The notes below the pieces were generated by a model. The model saw nothing but the letters and a program-made list of their open reading frames with translations, did no database searches and had not been told where the DNA came from. Position numbers and translations under genes: made by a program. A stretch of 43,913 nucleotides of DNA, from contig JAGNHB010000050.1 in assembly GCA_018001935.1 (NCBI GenBank), positions 1 through 43,913 on the forward strand, written 5' to 3'. Each line of letters opens with the position of its first letter. Position 1 is the stretch's first letter. Below are positions 31,135-40,128 of this stretch, piece by piece. This DNA comes from Acidobacteriota bacterium. GTDB taxonomy: Bacteria; Acidobacteriota; JAAYUB01.

Positions 31135-33375
31135 TCAAAACTCCGGCCCCAGCGACAGTGTCCAGTTCACCCGTTTGTCCTCGCCGAAGCCGATGAACAG
31201 CCGCACGGGGCCCACCCGGGTCGCGACGGCGAGGCCGGCCCCGATGCCCTTGTAGGCGCGGAGGGGGGTGTCCAGGTTGGGGGTCGGCCCCGAGAAGTCC
31301 GGGATGCGGACCCCCGCCACGCCGGCCCGCAGGTACAGGTAGGAGGCGTCGATGATGCCGGTGGAGGCGAACCCCATCTTCCGCCGCAGTTCGAAGGACG
31401 CGGTCCAGAGGTCCTTCCCGAACAGCTCGTCCAGGCGGTAGCCGGGCAGCGGGGGGGAGGCCCAGTGCATGAAGTTGTACCCCCCGGCGTAGAACAGTTG
31501 GTAGACCGGGATGTCGTACCCCGTGGCCGCCGTCCCCGACAGGTTCAGGACCATGCGCGGGGAGAGGGGGAAGTAGACGTCCCCGGACGCCTGGGCCCGG
31601 GTGTAGTCCTTGCCGCGGTCGAAGAGGCGGAAATGTTTTTCCACGAAGGCTTCCAGCCGGATGCCCGACCGGGGGAACGTCCAGTCGTCGATGGTGTCGA
31701 ACCCCGCCCCGAAGCGCGCGAACGCGTCGAATTGCCCGCCGTTCTCGTCGAACCAGCTCTTGCTGCGCAGGTCCAGCCGCTCGAGGTGAACGTCCCCGAA
31801 GAGGCCGAAGGTGCTCCCCAGGGAGAGGCTGGTCCCCAGGAACATCCCGCCGTGGCGCTCGTCGAAGGCTTCCAGGGGGTTCTTGTCCAGGTAGAGTTCC
31901 CGCGGCTGCGAGCTGTAGTAACCCCCCACCTGGAAGTTCAGCGAGTGGTTGCCGAAGGGGATCGGGGCCTTGAGCATCATCCGGTAGTCCCGGACCAGGC
32001 CCGCGGTGACGCGGACCTCCAGGTCCAGGGGGCTGCCCAGGAAACCCCGGCCGATGTAGCGGCCGAAGCCCAGGAACTGGTAGTCGGTGTCGAAGTGGAG
32101 GGTGAAGTTCAATTCCCGACGGGGCGCCTCCCCAACGAGGTACTCCAGGGACAGGACGCCCCGGTCGAAGGAGAGGTCGTAATCGACGCGCCGGAACTGG
32201 TCCATGGCCAGGATGTTCTCGACGGACTCGCCCAGCTCCTCGGGGTCGATCACCTTCCCGGGCCGGACGTCGGACTTGCGGAGGACGCGGCCGGGAGACA
32301 CCCGCCGGGCGCCGGTCACCCCCACCACGGACACCGGCACCGCGTACTTCCCGTCCCCGGGCGGCGGGGGCAGGGGCCCGGCCGACTCGCCCGCGAAGAG
32401 GTCGGCCACGGGCTTCCGCAGCCCCGTCGCTGCCTGGTACCCCCGCTTGAGGAGGTCGTCCACCCGGTTGAAGTCGGTGACGGAGACCCCTTCCATGTCG
32501 GGTTCGATCACCACGCTGGCCATCTTCAGCAGCAGGGCGTCCTTCTCCCGGCGGGCCAGGGTGTAGGACTCGTCCATGATGTCGAAGAGGTTCTCCAGGC
32601 GTTTCCGCTCGGGGGACGGCGGCCGGGCGACGTTGACGGCGATGATCTTCCGGTACCCCAGCTCCCGGGCGATGTCCACGGCGACGTTGTTGAGGACGCC
32701 GCCGTCCACCAGCATCATGCCGTCCAGGTGGACCGGCGTGAAGAGGAGCGGGACCGCGATGCTGGCCCGCACCGCCGTCGTCAGCCGCCCCCGGTCGAAC
32801 ACCACGAGGCGCCCCGTCCGGACATCCGCGGCCACGGCGCGGAACGGCACCGGCAGGCGGTCGAAGTCCCGGACGTCCACCGTGCCGAGATTGAAGAAGG
32901 TCTCGTTCAGCTTGGCCAGCACCCGCTCCCCTTCCAGGACCCCCTCGGGAAACGACAGGACCCCGTTTTTCAGTTCCACGAGGATGGAGGGGGGAACGGC
33001 GTTGCGCTTCACTTCGAAGTCGAGACGGCGACGCTGCGGGGTGTCCCGGGTGAGCTGGCTGAAATCCTGCTCCTTCAGAAGGGCCTCGATGTCGGATGCC
33101 TTCATCCCCGAGCAGTAAAGGGAACCGACCAGGGCCCCGGCACTGGTCCCGATGACGCACGCCGGGTGGACGCCCATCTCGTCCAGCATCTTGAGGACGC
33201 CGATGTGGGCGAGGCCCCGGGCGCCCCCGCCGCTCAGCACCAGGCAGACGCCGGGGCGGGTGGCGGCGGTCTCCTCGGGGAAGGGGGAGACGGCCAGGGC
33301 GGCCCCGGTGAGCAGGGCGAACGCCGCGACGGCCCGGAACGCTTTCCGGGCCCGGCGGATCAGCGGCGGTTTCAC
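31135..33375 (-). CDS. Patatin-like phospholipase with POTRA and outer-membrane barrel (PlpD-type)
   Basis: 746 aa. An N-terminal signal sequence (about 1-30) is followed by a patatin domain: oxyanion motif GGGARG near residue 47, nucleophile GTSAG near 73, and catalytic Asp in VDGG near 223, all intact. A single POTRA-like domain (about 350-430, beginning VPVSVVGVTGARRV) precedes a BamA/Omp85-type beta-barrel to the C terminus, which ends in Phe as outer-membrane proteins usually do. The order matches PlpD of Pseudomonas, the type Vd autotransporters, so it probably exports or displays a lipid acyl hydrolase. The GTG at 33375 overlaps the upstream oxidoreductase stop (GTGA), so the two are coupled. 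The 3' end abuts the 690-bp inverted repeat. Confidence 0.93.
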   Translation of the reverse strand: MKPPLIRRARKAFRAVAAFALLTGAALAVSPFPEETAATRPGVCLVLSGGGARGLAHIGVLKMLDEMGVHPACVIGTSAGALVGSLYCSGMKASDIEALLKEQDFSQLTRDTPQRRRLDFEVKRNAVPPSILVELKNGVLSFPEGVLEGERVLAKLNETFFNLGTVDVRDFDRLPVPFRAVAADVRTGRLVVFDRGRLTTAVRASIAVPLLFTPVHLDGMMLVDGGVLNNVAVDIARELGYRKIIAVNVARPPSPERKRLENLFDIMDESYTLARREKDALLLKMASVVIEPDMEGVSVTDFNRVDDLLKRGYQAATGLRKPVADLFAGESAGPLPPPPGDGKYAVPVSVVGVTGARRVSPGRVLRKSDVRPGKVIDPEELGESVENILAMDQFRRVDYDLSFDRGVLSLEYLVGEAPRRELNFTLHFDTDYQFLGFGRYIGRGFLGSPLDLEVRVTAGLVRDYRMMLKAPIPFGNHSLNFQVGGYYSSQPRELYLDKNPLEAFDERHGGMFLGTSLSLGSTFGLFGDVHLERLDLRSKSWFDENGGQFDAFARFGAGFDTIDDWTFPRSGIRLEAFVEKHFRLFDRGKDYTRAQASGDVYFPLSPRMVLNLSGTAATGYDIPVYQLFYAGGYNFMHWASPPLPGYRLDELFGKDLWTASFELRRKMGFASTGIIDASYLYLRAGVAGVRIPDFSGPTPNLDTPLRAYKGIGAGLAVATRVGPVRLFIGFGEDKRVNWTLSLGPEF

Positions 33376-33956
33376 GGCCGTTCCGGCGCCAGCAGGCTTT
33401 GCACGACCCCGGAGACCTCGTCGGCGTGGAAGGGGTCGGCCAGGACGTCCCCGGCCTGGTTGACCCCGCAGGCGCGGACCACGCGGCTCTCCTTGAAGCC
33501 GTAGAACTTGAAGAACTGCTCGTAGCGCGGCGCCACGTCGGCGAACATCGTGGTGTCGGGCTGCCCCTGGGCGAGGATGAAGACCAGGGTCTTCCCCGGC
33601 TCGAGGCGGCTCGGTGACGGGTTCGTCATGAAATCGGGCTTCAGCCAGGAGAAGGTCCGGTCGATGAAGCCCTTCATCTGGGCGGTGACATCCCCGTAGT
33701 ACACCGGCGTGGCCAGGACCAGGACGTCCGCCTCGGCGGCCGCGTCCAGCACCCGGGTCAGGTCGTCCGACAGGATGCATTTCTCCACCTTGGACTTGCA
33801 GGCGTAGCAGCCCTGGCAGGCCCGGTAACCGAGCTTGTTGAGGGCGTAGACGCTGCACTCCGCCCCGAGCTTGCCCGCCTCGTCACAGAAGTGCCGGGCC
33901 AGGGCGGCGGTGTTCCCCTGGGGCCGGGGGCTGCCGAGCACACACACGATCTTCAT
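33372..33956 (-). CDS. NAD(P)H-dependent FMN reductase / iron-sulfur flavoprotein-like oxidoreductase
   Basis: Flavodoxin-fold protein, 194 aa. The FMN phosphate loop GSPRPQGNTAAL lies at about residues 8-19. CQGCYACKSKVEKC (about 48-61) is a compact four-cysteine cluster typical of iron-sulfur flavoproteins and related reductases. TPVYYGDVTAQMKGFIDR (about 84-101) is the second flavin-binding segment. The ATG at 33956 has GGAGGA five bases upstream and a good promoter 40 bp before it. The overlap with the patatin gene suggests an operon, although the functional link is unclear. Substrate unknown. Confidence 0.9.
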   Translation of the reverse strand: MKIVCVLGSPRPQGNTAALARHFCDEAGKLGAECSVYALNKLGYRACQGCYACKSKVEKCILSDDLTRVLDAAAEADVLVLATPVYYGDVTAQMKGFIDRTFSWLKPDFMTNPSPSRLEPGKTLVFILAQGQPDTTMFADVAPRYEQFFKFYGFKESRVVRACGVNQAGDVLADPFHADEVSGVVQSLLAPERP

Positions 33957-33995
33957 GGGTCCTCCCAGGTCGAAGTTCGACAAATCGACCGTGTA

Positions 33996-34024
33996 TTGTA
34001 GAGGATTCGGCAGCCCATCGCAAC
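33996..34024 (-). promoter_or_regulatory. Promoter of the oxidoreductase-patatin operon
   Basis: Minus strand TTGCGA (34024-34019), 17-bp spacer, TACAAT (34001-33996), 40 bp upstream of the ATG. Confidence 0.75.
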
Positions 34025-34047
34025 GGGTATCCGCTTCGGCGCCCCGC

Positions 34048-36333
34048 TCACTGGCCCAGACGGGACCGGAGCGCGTCACGGTCGTCCGGGGTCAGCCGGC
34101 CGTCCCCGTTCAAGTCCGCCCGACGGCCGGCGGTGGCCTGGCCGGCCATCATCAGGTCGAGGATCACCAGGTCCACGATGTCGATCCTCCCGCTGAGGTC
34201 GAGGTCTCCGGGCACGGTCAGGTCGACGGCCCAGGCGCCCCCGCCGTCCGTGCCGACGTAGAGGGTGTCGCCCGAGGGGTCGAGGTCCAGGCTCAGCACC
34301 TGGCGGAAGGGCGCCGTCGGCAACCCGGTCCCGACAGGGCCCCAGGAGGTGCCGCCGTCCCAGCTGAACCACACCCCCGGGTCGAAATAGGCGCTCGAGA
34401 CGAAAACCTCGCCCGGGCTGGAGGGGTTGAAGCGAAGGACCCCCACGTCGGTGTCCAGGACCCGGGTCCAGGTCTGCCCGCCGTCGTCGCTCCGGACGAG
34501 GCCGTCGTAAGCCAGCCCCCCGAAGAGACGCCCCGGGTGGGCCGGGTCCGCCTCGAGGAAGGAGATCGACATCCCGTCCCCGAAGTGGGTGGTGGACCAG
34601 GTCTGCCCGCCGTCCGTGGAACGGGACAGGATGTAGCCCGGCATCTCGGACGCCAGGATGTAGACGGTCTGCGGGTCCTGGGCGCTCACGGCGAGACAGG
34701 AACCGGATGCCCAGGACCCGCTGGAGACGAGGGTGTCCGCCCAGGTTTCCCCCCCGTCCTCGGATTTGCTCAGGTAGAGGAAGAAGTCGTCCCCCGTCAC
34801 CTCGGTGGTGGCCCAGAGGTGGCCGGGCGCGGCGGGAGAGACGGCGAGGTCGGAAGGGGTCCTGGTATAGACGTTGACGAGCGTTTGACCGGCATCTACG
34901 GACCTGTAGATGTACGCGAGCCCTCAACCCCCGCTGAGGATGAAGAGGGTCGAGGGTTCGGAAGGGTGCTGGAAGATCTTCCGGACGCTGTCGCAGCCGG
35001 AATCTTCCGTCAACACCCGCCAGGGCGTCCCGGCGTCGTTCCCGCCCAGCAGCCCGAAACCGGAGCAGGACGCCAGCAGGGCCAGGCTCCCCGGGGGGGT
35101 GAACGCGGCGGTGAACGCGCGGGAGGCCGGGGGACCGGGGCGGGGATCGACGGTCCGCGCCCCGGCCGGGGCCGGGCCGAATCCGCAGCCCTCCCCCGGC
35201 GAACCGGGTCCCCCCGCGCTCACCGGGACCCCGGGAAGGACCGCCAGGCAGGAGACGACGGTCGCCCGGACCCCTTCCCGGGAAGGCACCCACGTGTCCC
35301 CCCCGTCCGTGCTCCGGTAGATCCCCGCCGTGGAGCCGGCCCAGACCCGGCCCGGGCCGACGAGGAGGCTGTACCCCTCCCCCTCGAAGGCGCCGGCGCA
35401 GGCTGTCCAGTGCTGCCCGCGGTCGGGGCTCCGGTAGCACTTTCCCAGGGAGCCCACGTAGACCACCGCCGGGTTCGAGGGGTCCACCGCGACGGCGTAA
35501 CCGGGGGCGGGCCCCTGCCCCGCCGACCACGCCCCCCCGCCGCCGTTGCTGGCGAAGGTGCCCCGCAGGCCCGTCGCGTAGACGGTGTCCGGTTGGCCCG
35601 GGTCCACCGCCAGCCCGGTGAACTCATTCTCCGGAGGGAGGTCGCCCGACACGTCCTCCCAGGTGGCCCCGCCGTCCGCCGAGCGGAAGATCCTGGCCGA
35701 GTGCTCGCTGTTGCCGATGACCAGCATCGCGGACAGGTACAGCACCGAAGGGTTCGAGGGGGCCGGCGCCAGGTCGAAGGGGTAGGCCCCCTGGACGTTC
35801 TCGCCCAGCCGGGTCTCGGACCAGGTCACTCCCCCGTCGGAGGACCTGCAGACCCCGATGGGGCCGCCGGGGTAGTACATGCCGAAGGCGTGAAGCGTCG
35901 GCGCCCCCCCGAAGGCGCCGCGGAGGCCGAGAAAATACAAGCCTTCCCGGCCGTGGGGCGCGAACGCCCAGGACGCGCCCCGGTCCGACGACCGGTACAC
36001 CCCGTCCGTGCAGCTCGCGAACAGCCGGTCCGGGTTCGTCGGGTCCAGGACGAGCCCGTTGAGCGCCCGGTCGAAACGGTGGACGCACCCCCAGGTCGCC
36101 CCGCCGTCCGTGGTACGGAACAACTGGTTCGGGTAGAAAGCGGCGTAGGTCTCCGACAGGTTCGCCGGGTTGGCGGCCAGGGCGAGGACGTTGCCCCCTT
36201 CCGGCCCGAGGGGGCGGCAGGGCACGTCGGCCGCGGGCCAGGGTTGCGCGGCGAAGGCCGCGAGGGCCGCAAGGACCAGCCGGAGCGTCCCCGGGGCCCG
36301 CTCCCCGCACCGTTGGTGCATGTGTCTCGTCAT
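34048..36333 (-). CDS. Exported BNR-repeat/dockerin protein with one in-frame TGA (possible Sec codon or nonsense mutation)
   Basis: One 762-codon frame from the ATG at 36333 (GGAGGA seven bases upstream) to the TGA at 34048, broken only by an in-frame TGA at 34926-34924 (codon 470). Signal peptide about 1-34. Both halves carry BNR/Asp-box repeats (YRSSDRGASW, YRSTDGGDTW, RSADGGATW before; SRSTDGGQTW, RSDDGGQTW after), typical of sialidase-like and Vps10-like propellers. The last ~55 residues form a dockerin type I-like pair (DLSGRIDIVDL, DLNGDGRLTPDD). The reading frame, composition and domain order continue across the TGA without a frameshift. A conventional reading gives a 469-aa protein ending ILSGG plus an orphan downstream frame. 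A Trp codon mutated to TGA, a sequencing error, or selenocysteine are all possible; a SECIS-like hairpin follows. Confidence 0.8.
34893..34926 (-). promoter_or_regulatory. In-frame TGA followed by SECIS-like hairpin
   Basis: TGA at 34926-34924, then 11 nt, then a perfect 7-bp stem CATCTAC/GTAGATG with loop AGGTCC (34912-34893, minus strand). The apical loop starts 18 nt after the TGA. In E. coli fdhF the SECIS apical loop AGGUCU starts 17 nt after UGA. The stem uses codons unusual for this gene (AGG, GTA, GAT). No selenocysteine machinery is in the window. Confidence 0.4.
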
Positions 36334-36436
36334 GTTGTTCCTCCGGAGGGCGGCCGGCGGCCGCCCGGATTCGTTCAAGCAGGTAAGATGACCATCCCGC
36401 GGGTTTTTCCTTGGCGAAAAGCGTGTCCCCCCGCAC

Positions 36437-36465
36437 AAGGTAGAGGGGATCGGTTCGAGCGTCAA
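36437..36465 (-). promoter_or_regulatory. Promoter of the BNR/dockerin gene
   Basis: Minus strand TTGACG (36465-36460), 17-bp spacer, TACCTT (36442-36437). Leader of about 97 nt. The same two boxes and spacing occur before the methyltransferase at 41045. Confidence 0.65.
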
Positions 36466-36531
36466 GGGGAGAATCCCGGGAAATGCGGGGAGAATTCCGA
36501 TCCCGGCCCGGCGGGCGCTTTTGAAAACCCG

Positions 36532-36561
36532 TTGATCTTTTCGCCGATCCGGGCGTATTAT
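36532..36561 (+). promoter_or_regulatory. Promoter of the FKBP-radA-glycosyltransferase operon
   Basis: TTGATC (36532-36537), 18-bp spacer, TATTAT (36556-36561), 30 bp before the ATG. Confidence 0.7.
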
Positions 36562-36590
36562 TCGCTTTATTTTTTCCGGAAGGAGCCGAC

Positions 36591-37382
36591 ATGAAAAAGA
36601 TCCTCCCCTGCATCCTGGCCGCCGTACTTTTCTTCGCCTTCGCCTGGGCGCAGGACGCCAAACCCGCCGCCGCCGCGCCGAACGTCGACGAGATCCTGAA
36701 GACCGACCTCGAAAAGGTCAGCTACGGCGTCGGTTACAACATGGGGAAAGGCTGGAAGCAGCGCAACCTGGACATTGACACCAAGGCCGTGGCCAAGGGC
36801 CTCGAGGACGCCATGAAGGGCGCCAACCCCCTGATCTCCGAAGAAGAGATGGTCAAGGTCATGAACAGCTACGCCGACGCCAAATTCAAGGAAGCCAGGG
36901 ACAAGAACGCCAAGGCCGGCGAGGAGTTCCGGGCGGAGTTCAAGAAGAAGGCCGGGGTCATCGAAACGGCCAACGGCCTGCTCTACCGCGTGATCGTCGA
37001 GGGGGCCGGCGACCACCCGACCGAGGACGACAAGGTGGTCGTGCACTACAAGGGCACCACCACCGACGGACAGGAATTCGACAGCTCCTACACGCGCGGC
37101 GAGCCCGTGACCTTCCCCATCACCGGGGTCATTGCGGGCTGGACCGAGGCGCTCAAGCTCATGCGCCCCGGCGCCAAGTGGGAGATCGTGATCCCGCCGT
37201 CCCTCGCCTACGGCGAACAGGGCGCCGGCGGCGTGATCGGCCCCTCCTCCACGCTCGTGTTCCAGGTGGAACTGCTCGAGGTCAGGAAAGGCGAAGGCAA
37301 GGCCCCCGAGAAGGCGGAACCGGCCAAGGCCGAGCCTGCCGCCACGGACGCGGGCGCCGGCCCGGAGGCCCCGAAGAAGTAG
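36591..37382 (+). CDS. Periplasmic FKBP-type peptidyl-prolyl isomerase (FkpA/Mip family)
   Basis: Protein-folding catalyst for proline isomerisation in the periplasm. 263 aa. Signal peptide about 1-20 (ends AWA). Helical FKBP_N dimerisation domain about 33-115 (VSYGVGYNMGKGWK), then the FKBP fold about 138-231 (VVVHYKGTTTDGQEFDSSY, VIAGWTEALKLM, IPPSLAYGEQGAGGVI, LVFQVELLEV), with conserved active-site aromatic and Asp positions present. A Lys/Glu/Ala/Pro-rich tail of about 30 residues follows. The ATG has AAGGAG six bases upstream. radA follows after 12 bp. Confidence 0.95.
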   Translation: MKKILPCILAAVLFFAFAWAQDAKPAAAAPNVDEILKTDLEKVSYGVGYNMGKGWKQRNLDIDTKAVAKGLEDAMKGANPLISEEEMVKVMNSYADAKFKEARDKNAKAGEEFRAEFKKKAGVIETANGLLYRVIVEGAGDHPTEDDKVVVHYKGTTTDGQEFDSSYTRGEPVTFPITGVIAGWTEALKLMRPGAKWEIVIPPSLAYGEQGAGGVIGPSSTLVFQVELLEVRKGEGKAPEKAEPAKAEPAATDAGAGPEAPKK

Positions 37383-37394
37383 GGCCACGCGCCG

Positions 37395-38759
37395 ATGCCG
37401 AAGGCCGAGACGTACTACCAGTGCCAGGGCTGCGGGCACCGCTCCTCGAAATGGCTGGGGCGGTGCCCGGGCTGCGGGGCGTGGGAGACCTTCGTCGAGG
37501 AGCGGCGCCAAGCCGCCAGCCCCCGCCACAAGGCCCTCCGGGACGCGATCGCCCCGGAAGCCGCCCCACTCCCCTTCGACGGGATCGACGGGGCGGACAC
37601 GCTTCGGGTCCCGACCGGGAACCGGGAGTTCGACCGGGTCCTCGGGGGCGGCCTCGTGCCGGGGTCGCTGGTGCTGCTCGGCGGGGAGCCCGGGGTGGGC
37701 AAGTCCACCCTTCTGCTCCAGGTGGCGGGGCGCCTGGCGGAAACCGGGCCCGTCCTCTACGTCTCCGGGGAGGAATCCGCCCGGCAGGTGAAGATGCGCG
37801 GGGAGCGGATGGGCTTGAAGGCCCCCCACCTCTACGTCTTCGCGGAAAACCGGATGGACGCCGTCACCCGCCAGGTGGCGGCCCTCGAACCGGGGCTCCT
37901 GGTCATCGACTCCATCCAGACCCTCTTCGCCCCCGAACTCGAGTCGGCCGCCGGCTCCATCGGCCAGGTCCGGGAGTGCGCCACCCGGCTGCTGATGCTG
38001 GGCAAGTCGTCCGGGACGGCGGTGTGCATTGTCGGCCACATCACCAAGGACGGCGCCATCGCCGGCCCCAAGGCCCTCGAGCACATCGTCGACACCGTCC
38101 TCTACTTCGAGGGCGAGCGCCATCACCACCACCGGATCGTCCGGGCGGTGAAGAACCGCTTCGGCGCCTCCGGGGAGGTCGCCCTCTTCGAGATGACGGG
38201 CGCCGGCCTGGTGGAGGTGGGCGACCCGTCCTCCCTGCTCCTCGCGGAACGCCCCGAGGGCGCCTGCGGCGTGGCGGTCATCTGCTCCGTCGAGGGGTCG
38301 CGGCCGCTGATGGTGGAGATCCAAGCCCTGGTCAGCCTGTCCCAGTTCACGGCGGGGCGACGCATGACCCAGGGCTTCGACCGGAACCGTCTCTCGCTGC
38401 TCCTCGCCATGCTGGAGCGGAGCGCCGGGCTGAACCTGCTGGGCGCCGACGTCTACCTGAACATGGTGGGGGGCATCGAGGTGGAGGAGCCCGCCGCGGA
38501 CCTGGGGACCGTGGCGGCCGTCGTGAGCAGCTTCCGGGGCCGCCCCATCCCCGGGGACACCGCCTTCATCGGCGAGGTCGGCCTGGCAGGCGAGGTGCGG
38601 TCGGTCCCCCAGGCGCCCCTTCGCATCAAGGAAACCGCCGCCATGGGCTTCCGGCGCCTGGTGGCGCCGGCAGGCAACGTCCCCCCCGGCGGCGACGCGG
38701 CGGGCCTCGAACTCGTCCCCGTCGCCCGGGTCCGGGAAATGCTCGACCTCGTCTTCTGA
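37395..38759 (+). CDS. radA: DNA repair protein RadA (Sms)
   Basis: RecA-like ATPase/helicase that promotes branch migration and recombination intermediate processing. 454 aa. C4 zinc finger (Cys10, 13, 24, 27), Walker A GEPGVGKST near residue 97, the RadA-specific KNRFG motif near 252, and a Lon-protease-like C-terminal domain. All diagnostic elements are present. The ribosome site is poor (AGTAGGG), so expression may depend on the upstream FKBP gene 12 bp away. The following glycosyltransferase starts 17 bp after its stop. Confidence 0.97.
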   Translation: MPKAETYYQCQGCGHRSSKWLGRCPGCGAWETFVEERRQAASPRHKALRDAIAPEAAPLPFDGIDGADTLRVPTGNREFDRVLGGGLVPGSLVLLGGEPGVGKSTLLLQVAGRLAETGPVLYVSGEESARQVKMRGERMGLKAPHLYVFAENRMDAVTRQVAALEPGLLVIDSIQTLFAPELESAAGSIGQVRECATRLLMLGKSSGTAVCIVGHITKDGAIAGPKALEHIVDTVLYFEGERHHHHRIVRAVKNRFGASGEVALFEMTGAGLVEVGDPSSLLLAERPEGACGVAVICSVEGSRPLMVEIQALVSLSQFTAGRRMTQGFDRNRLSLLLAMLERSAGLNLLGADVYLNMVGGIEVEEPAADLGTVAAVVSSFRGRPIPGDTAFIGEVGLAGEVRSVPQAPLRIKETAAMGFRRLVAPAGNVPPGGDAAGLELVPVARVREMLDLVF

Positions 38760-38776
38760 GACCGGAGCCCGAGACC

Positions 38777-39766
38777 ATGCCGGCCCCCGCCGTCACCGTG
38801 ATCATCCCCAACTGGAACGGGGAACCCCATCTCCCCGGTCTCTTCCGGAGCCTCGCGGGCGCGGCGCCCGACCCGCGCCCGGCCGTCCTCCTCGTGGACA
38901 ACGCCTCCGACGACCGGTCCCTGGACCTGGCCCGCCAGGCGCCCTTCCCGGTGAACATCCTGGAACTCCCGGAAAACCGCGGCTTCGCCTCGGCGGTGAA
39001 CGCCGGCATCCGGGCATCGGAGGCGGAGTACCTGGTGGTCCTCAACACCGACACGGAGTGGGAGAGCGACTGGATCTCCCCCTGCGTGGGCTTTCTCGCC
39101 GCCAACCCGGGGTACGCCTTCACGGCCCCGCTCGTGCTCGGCCAGGCCCGGCCGGACCTCATCGACGGGGCCGGCGACGGTTTCAACCTCCGCCTCATGC
39201 CCCTCCGCCGGGGTTTCGGACGGACGCTGGCCGCGCTCGCCCCGGCGGACCGGGACCTCTGCGCCGCGTCCGGGACCGCCGTGGTGTTCCGCCGGTCCTT
39301 CTTCGAGACCACGGGCCTGCTCGACGACGACTTCTTCATGTACTACGAGGACGCCGACCTGTTCTTCCGGGCCCTCCTCCGGGGTCTCAAGGGAAGGCTG
39401 ATCACCGGGGCGCGGCTCCGGCACCGGGAGGGGGGCAGCATCCGCCGCTTCGAGGAACGGGCGGAGAACCGCGCCCGGCGGGTCACCAAAACCCGCCTGA
39501 TGCTCCGCAACCGGGTGTGGATGCTGCTGAAGAACTGCCCCGCGTCCTACGCCGCGGCCTTCCTGCCGCTGCTGGCCTTCGAGGCCGTCCGCAGCTTCCT
39601 GTACCACCTCCGCCGCGGGGAGGGCACGGCCTTCTGCCGGGCGCACCTCGACGCCGTCCGCCGGTTCCCCGCCGTCTGGCGTCAGCGAAGGGAGGTGCAG
39701 CGCACACGATCCATCGGTCTGATCGGGTTGGTGAGACGAATCCGGGCCGACCGCGGCGGGCCCTGA
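38777..39766 (+). CDS. Family 2 glycosyltransferase (rhamnosyltransferase-like)
   Basis: GT-A fold inverting transferase, 329 aa. VTVIIPNWNGEPHLPGLFRSL at the N terminus, VDNASDDRSL, ENRGFASAVNAGI, metal-binding region NTDTE near residue 90, and the acceptor-side ED motif in MYYEDADLFFRA. The C-terminal third contains a hydrophobic amphipathic stretch (AAAFLPLLAFEAVRSFLYHL), suggesting membrane association. Members of this branch add sugars to O-antigen or other cell-surface glycans; the substrate cannot be told. GGAG lies about ten bases before the ATG, and the short distance to radA suggests co-transcription. Confidence 0.9.
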   Translation: MPAPAVTVIIPNWNGEPHLPGLFRSLAGAAPDPRPAVLLVDNASDDRSLDLARQAPFPVNILELPENRGFASAVNAGIRASEAEYLVVLNTDTEWESDWISPCVGFLAANPGYAFTAPLVLGQARPDLIDGAGDGFNLRLMPLRRGFGRTLAALAPADRDLCAASGTAVVFRRSFFETTGLLDDDFFMYYEDADLFFRALLRGLKGRLITGARLRHREGGSIRRFEERAENRARRVTKTRLMLRNRVWMLLKNCPASYAAAFLPLLAFEAVRSFLYHLRRGEGTAFCRAHLDAVRRFPAVWRQRREVQRTRSIGLIGLVRRIRADRGGP

Positions 39767-40110
39767 ACCCCGGGCGGGGTCTCGGGCGCTTCAACGCAGT
39801 CTTTTTGGCAAATCGCGCAAGCCTGATGCCCTCGCAAAAAAGTACCATCGCCCTCCGGGCGATGGCTCAAACAAAGGCATTACATACACTTTCCTCTTCG
39901 TTTCCCGACTTTCTGCGAACGCATCATTTCTGATTCGCGTTCATTCGCGTGATTCGCGGGCAAAACAGGACTTTTTGCGGGGTCGTCAAGACGGGGGGAC
40001 CTCGATGGGCTCCCGCCGCCTTCGGGGCGGGTTTGCCCTTGCAATGCGTCACCGGGTCCCCGGGGCGGCGGGGCGAGGAAGCGCAACCTGAAGGGGTGCG
40101 GGAAAGACGG
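39767..40110. repeat. Intergenic dispersed repeat, AT-rich core
   Basis: No gene between 39767 and 40128. About 39832-39990 contains CGCAAAAAAGTACCATCGCC, CGAACGCATCATTTCTGATT and TTCGCGTGATTCGCGGGCAA. Closely matching pieces recur at 43410-43445 (inverted) and 43561-43580 (direct), so this belongs to the same dispersed family. Confidence 0.7.
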
Positions 40111-40128
40111 GTTCTTCCCGCGGTCGCC

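Noticed and set aside
36440..36470. A tRNA suggested by a GGTTCGAG stretch
   Set aside because: No cloverleaf can be formed around it; it is the spacer of the BNR gene promoter.
33871..36594. A 907-codon open frame on the plus strand
   Set aside because: Antisense to the BNR/dockerin gene; Arg/Gly/Pro-biased composition typical of high-GC shadow frames.
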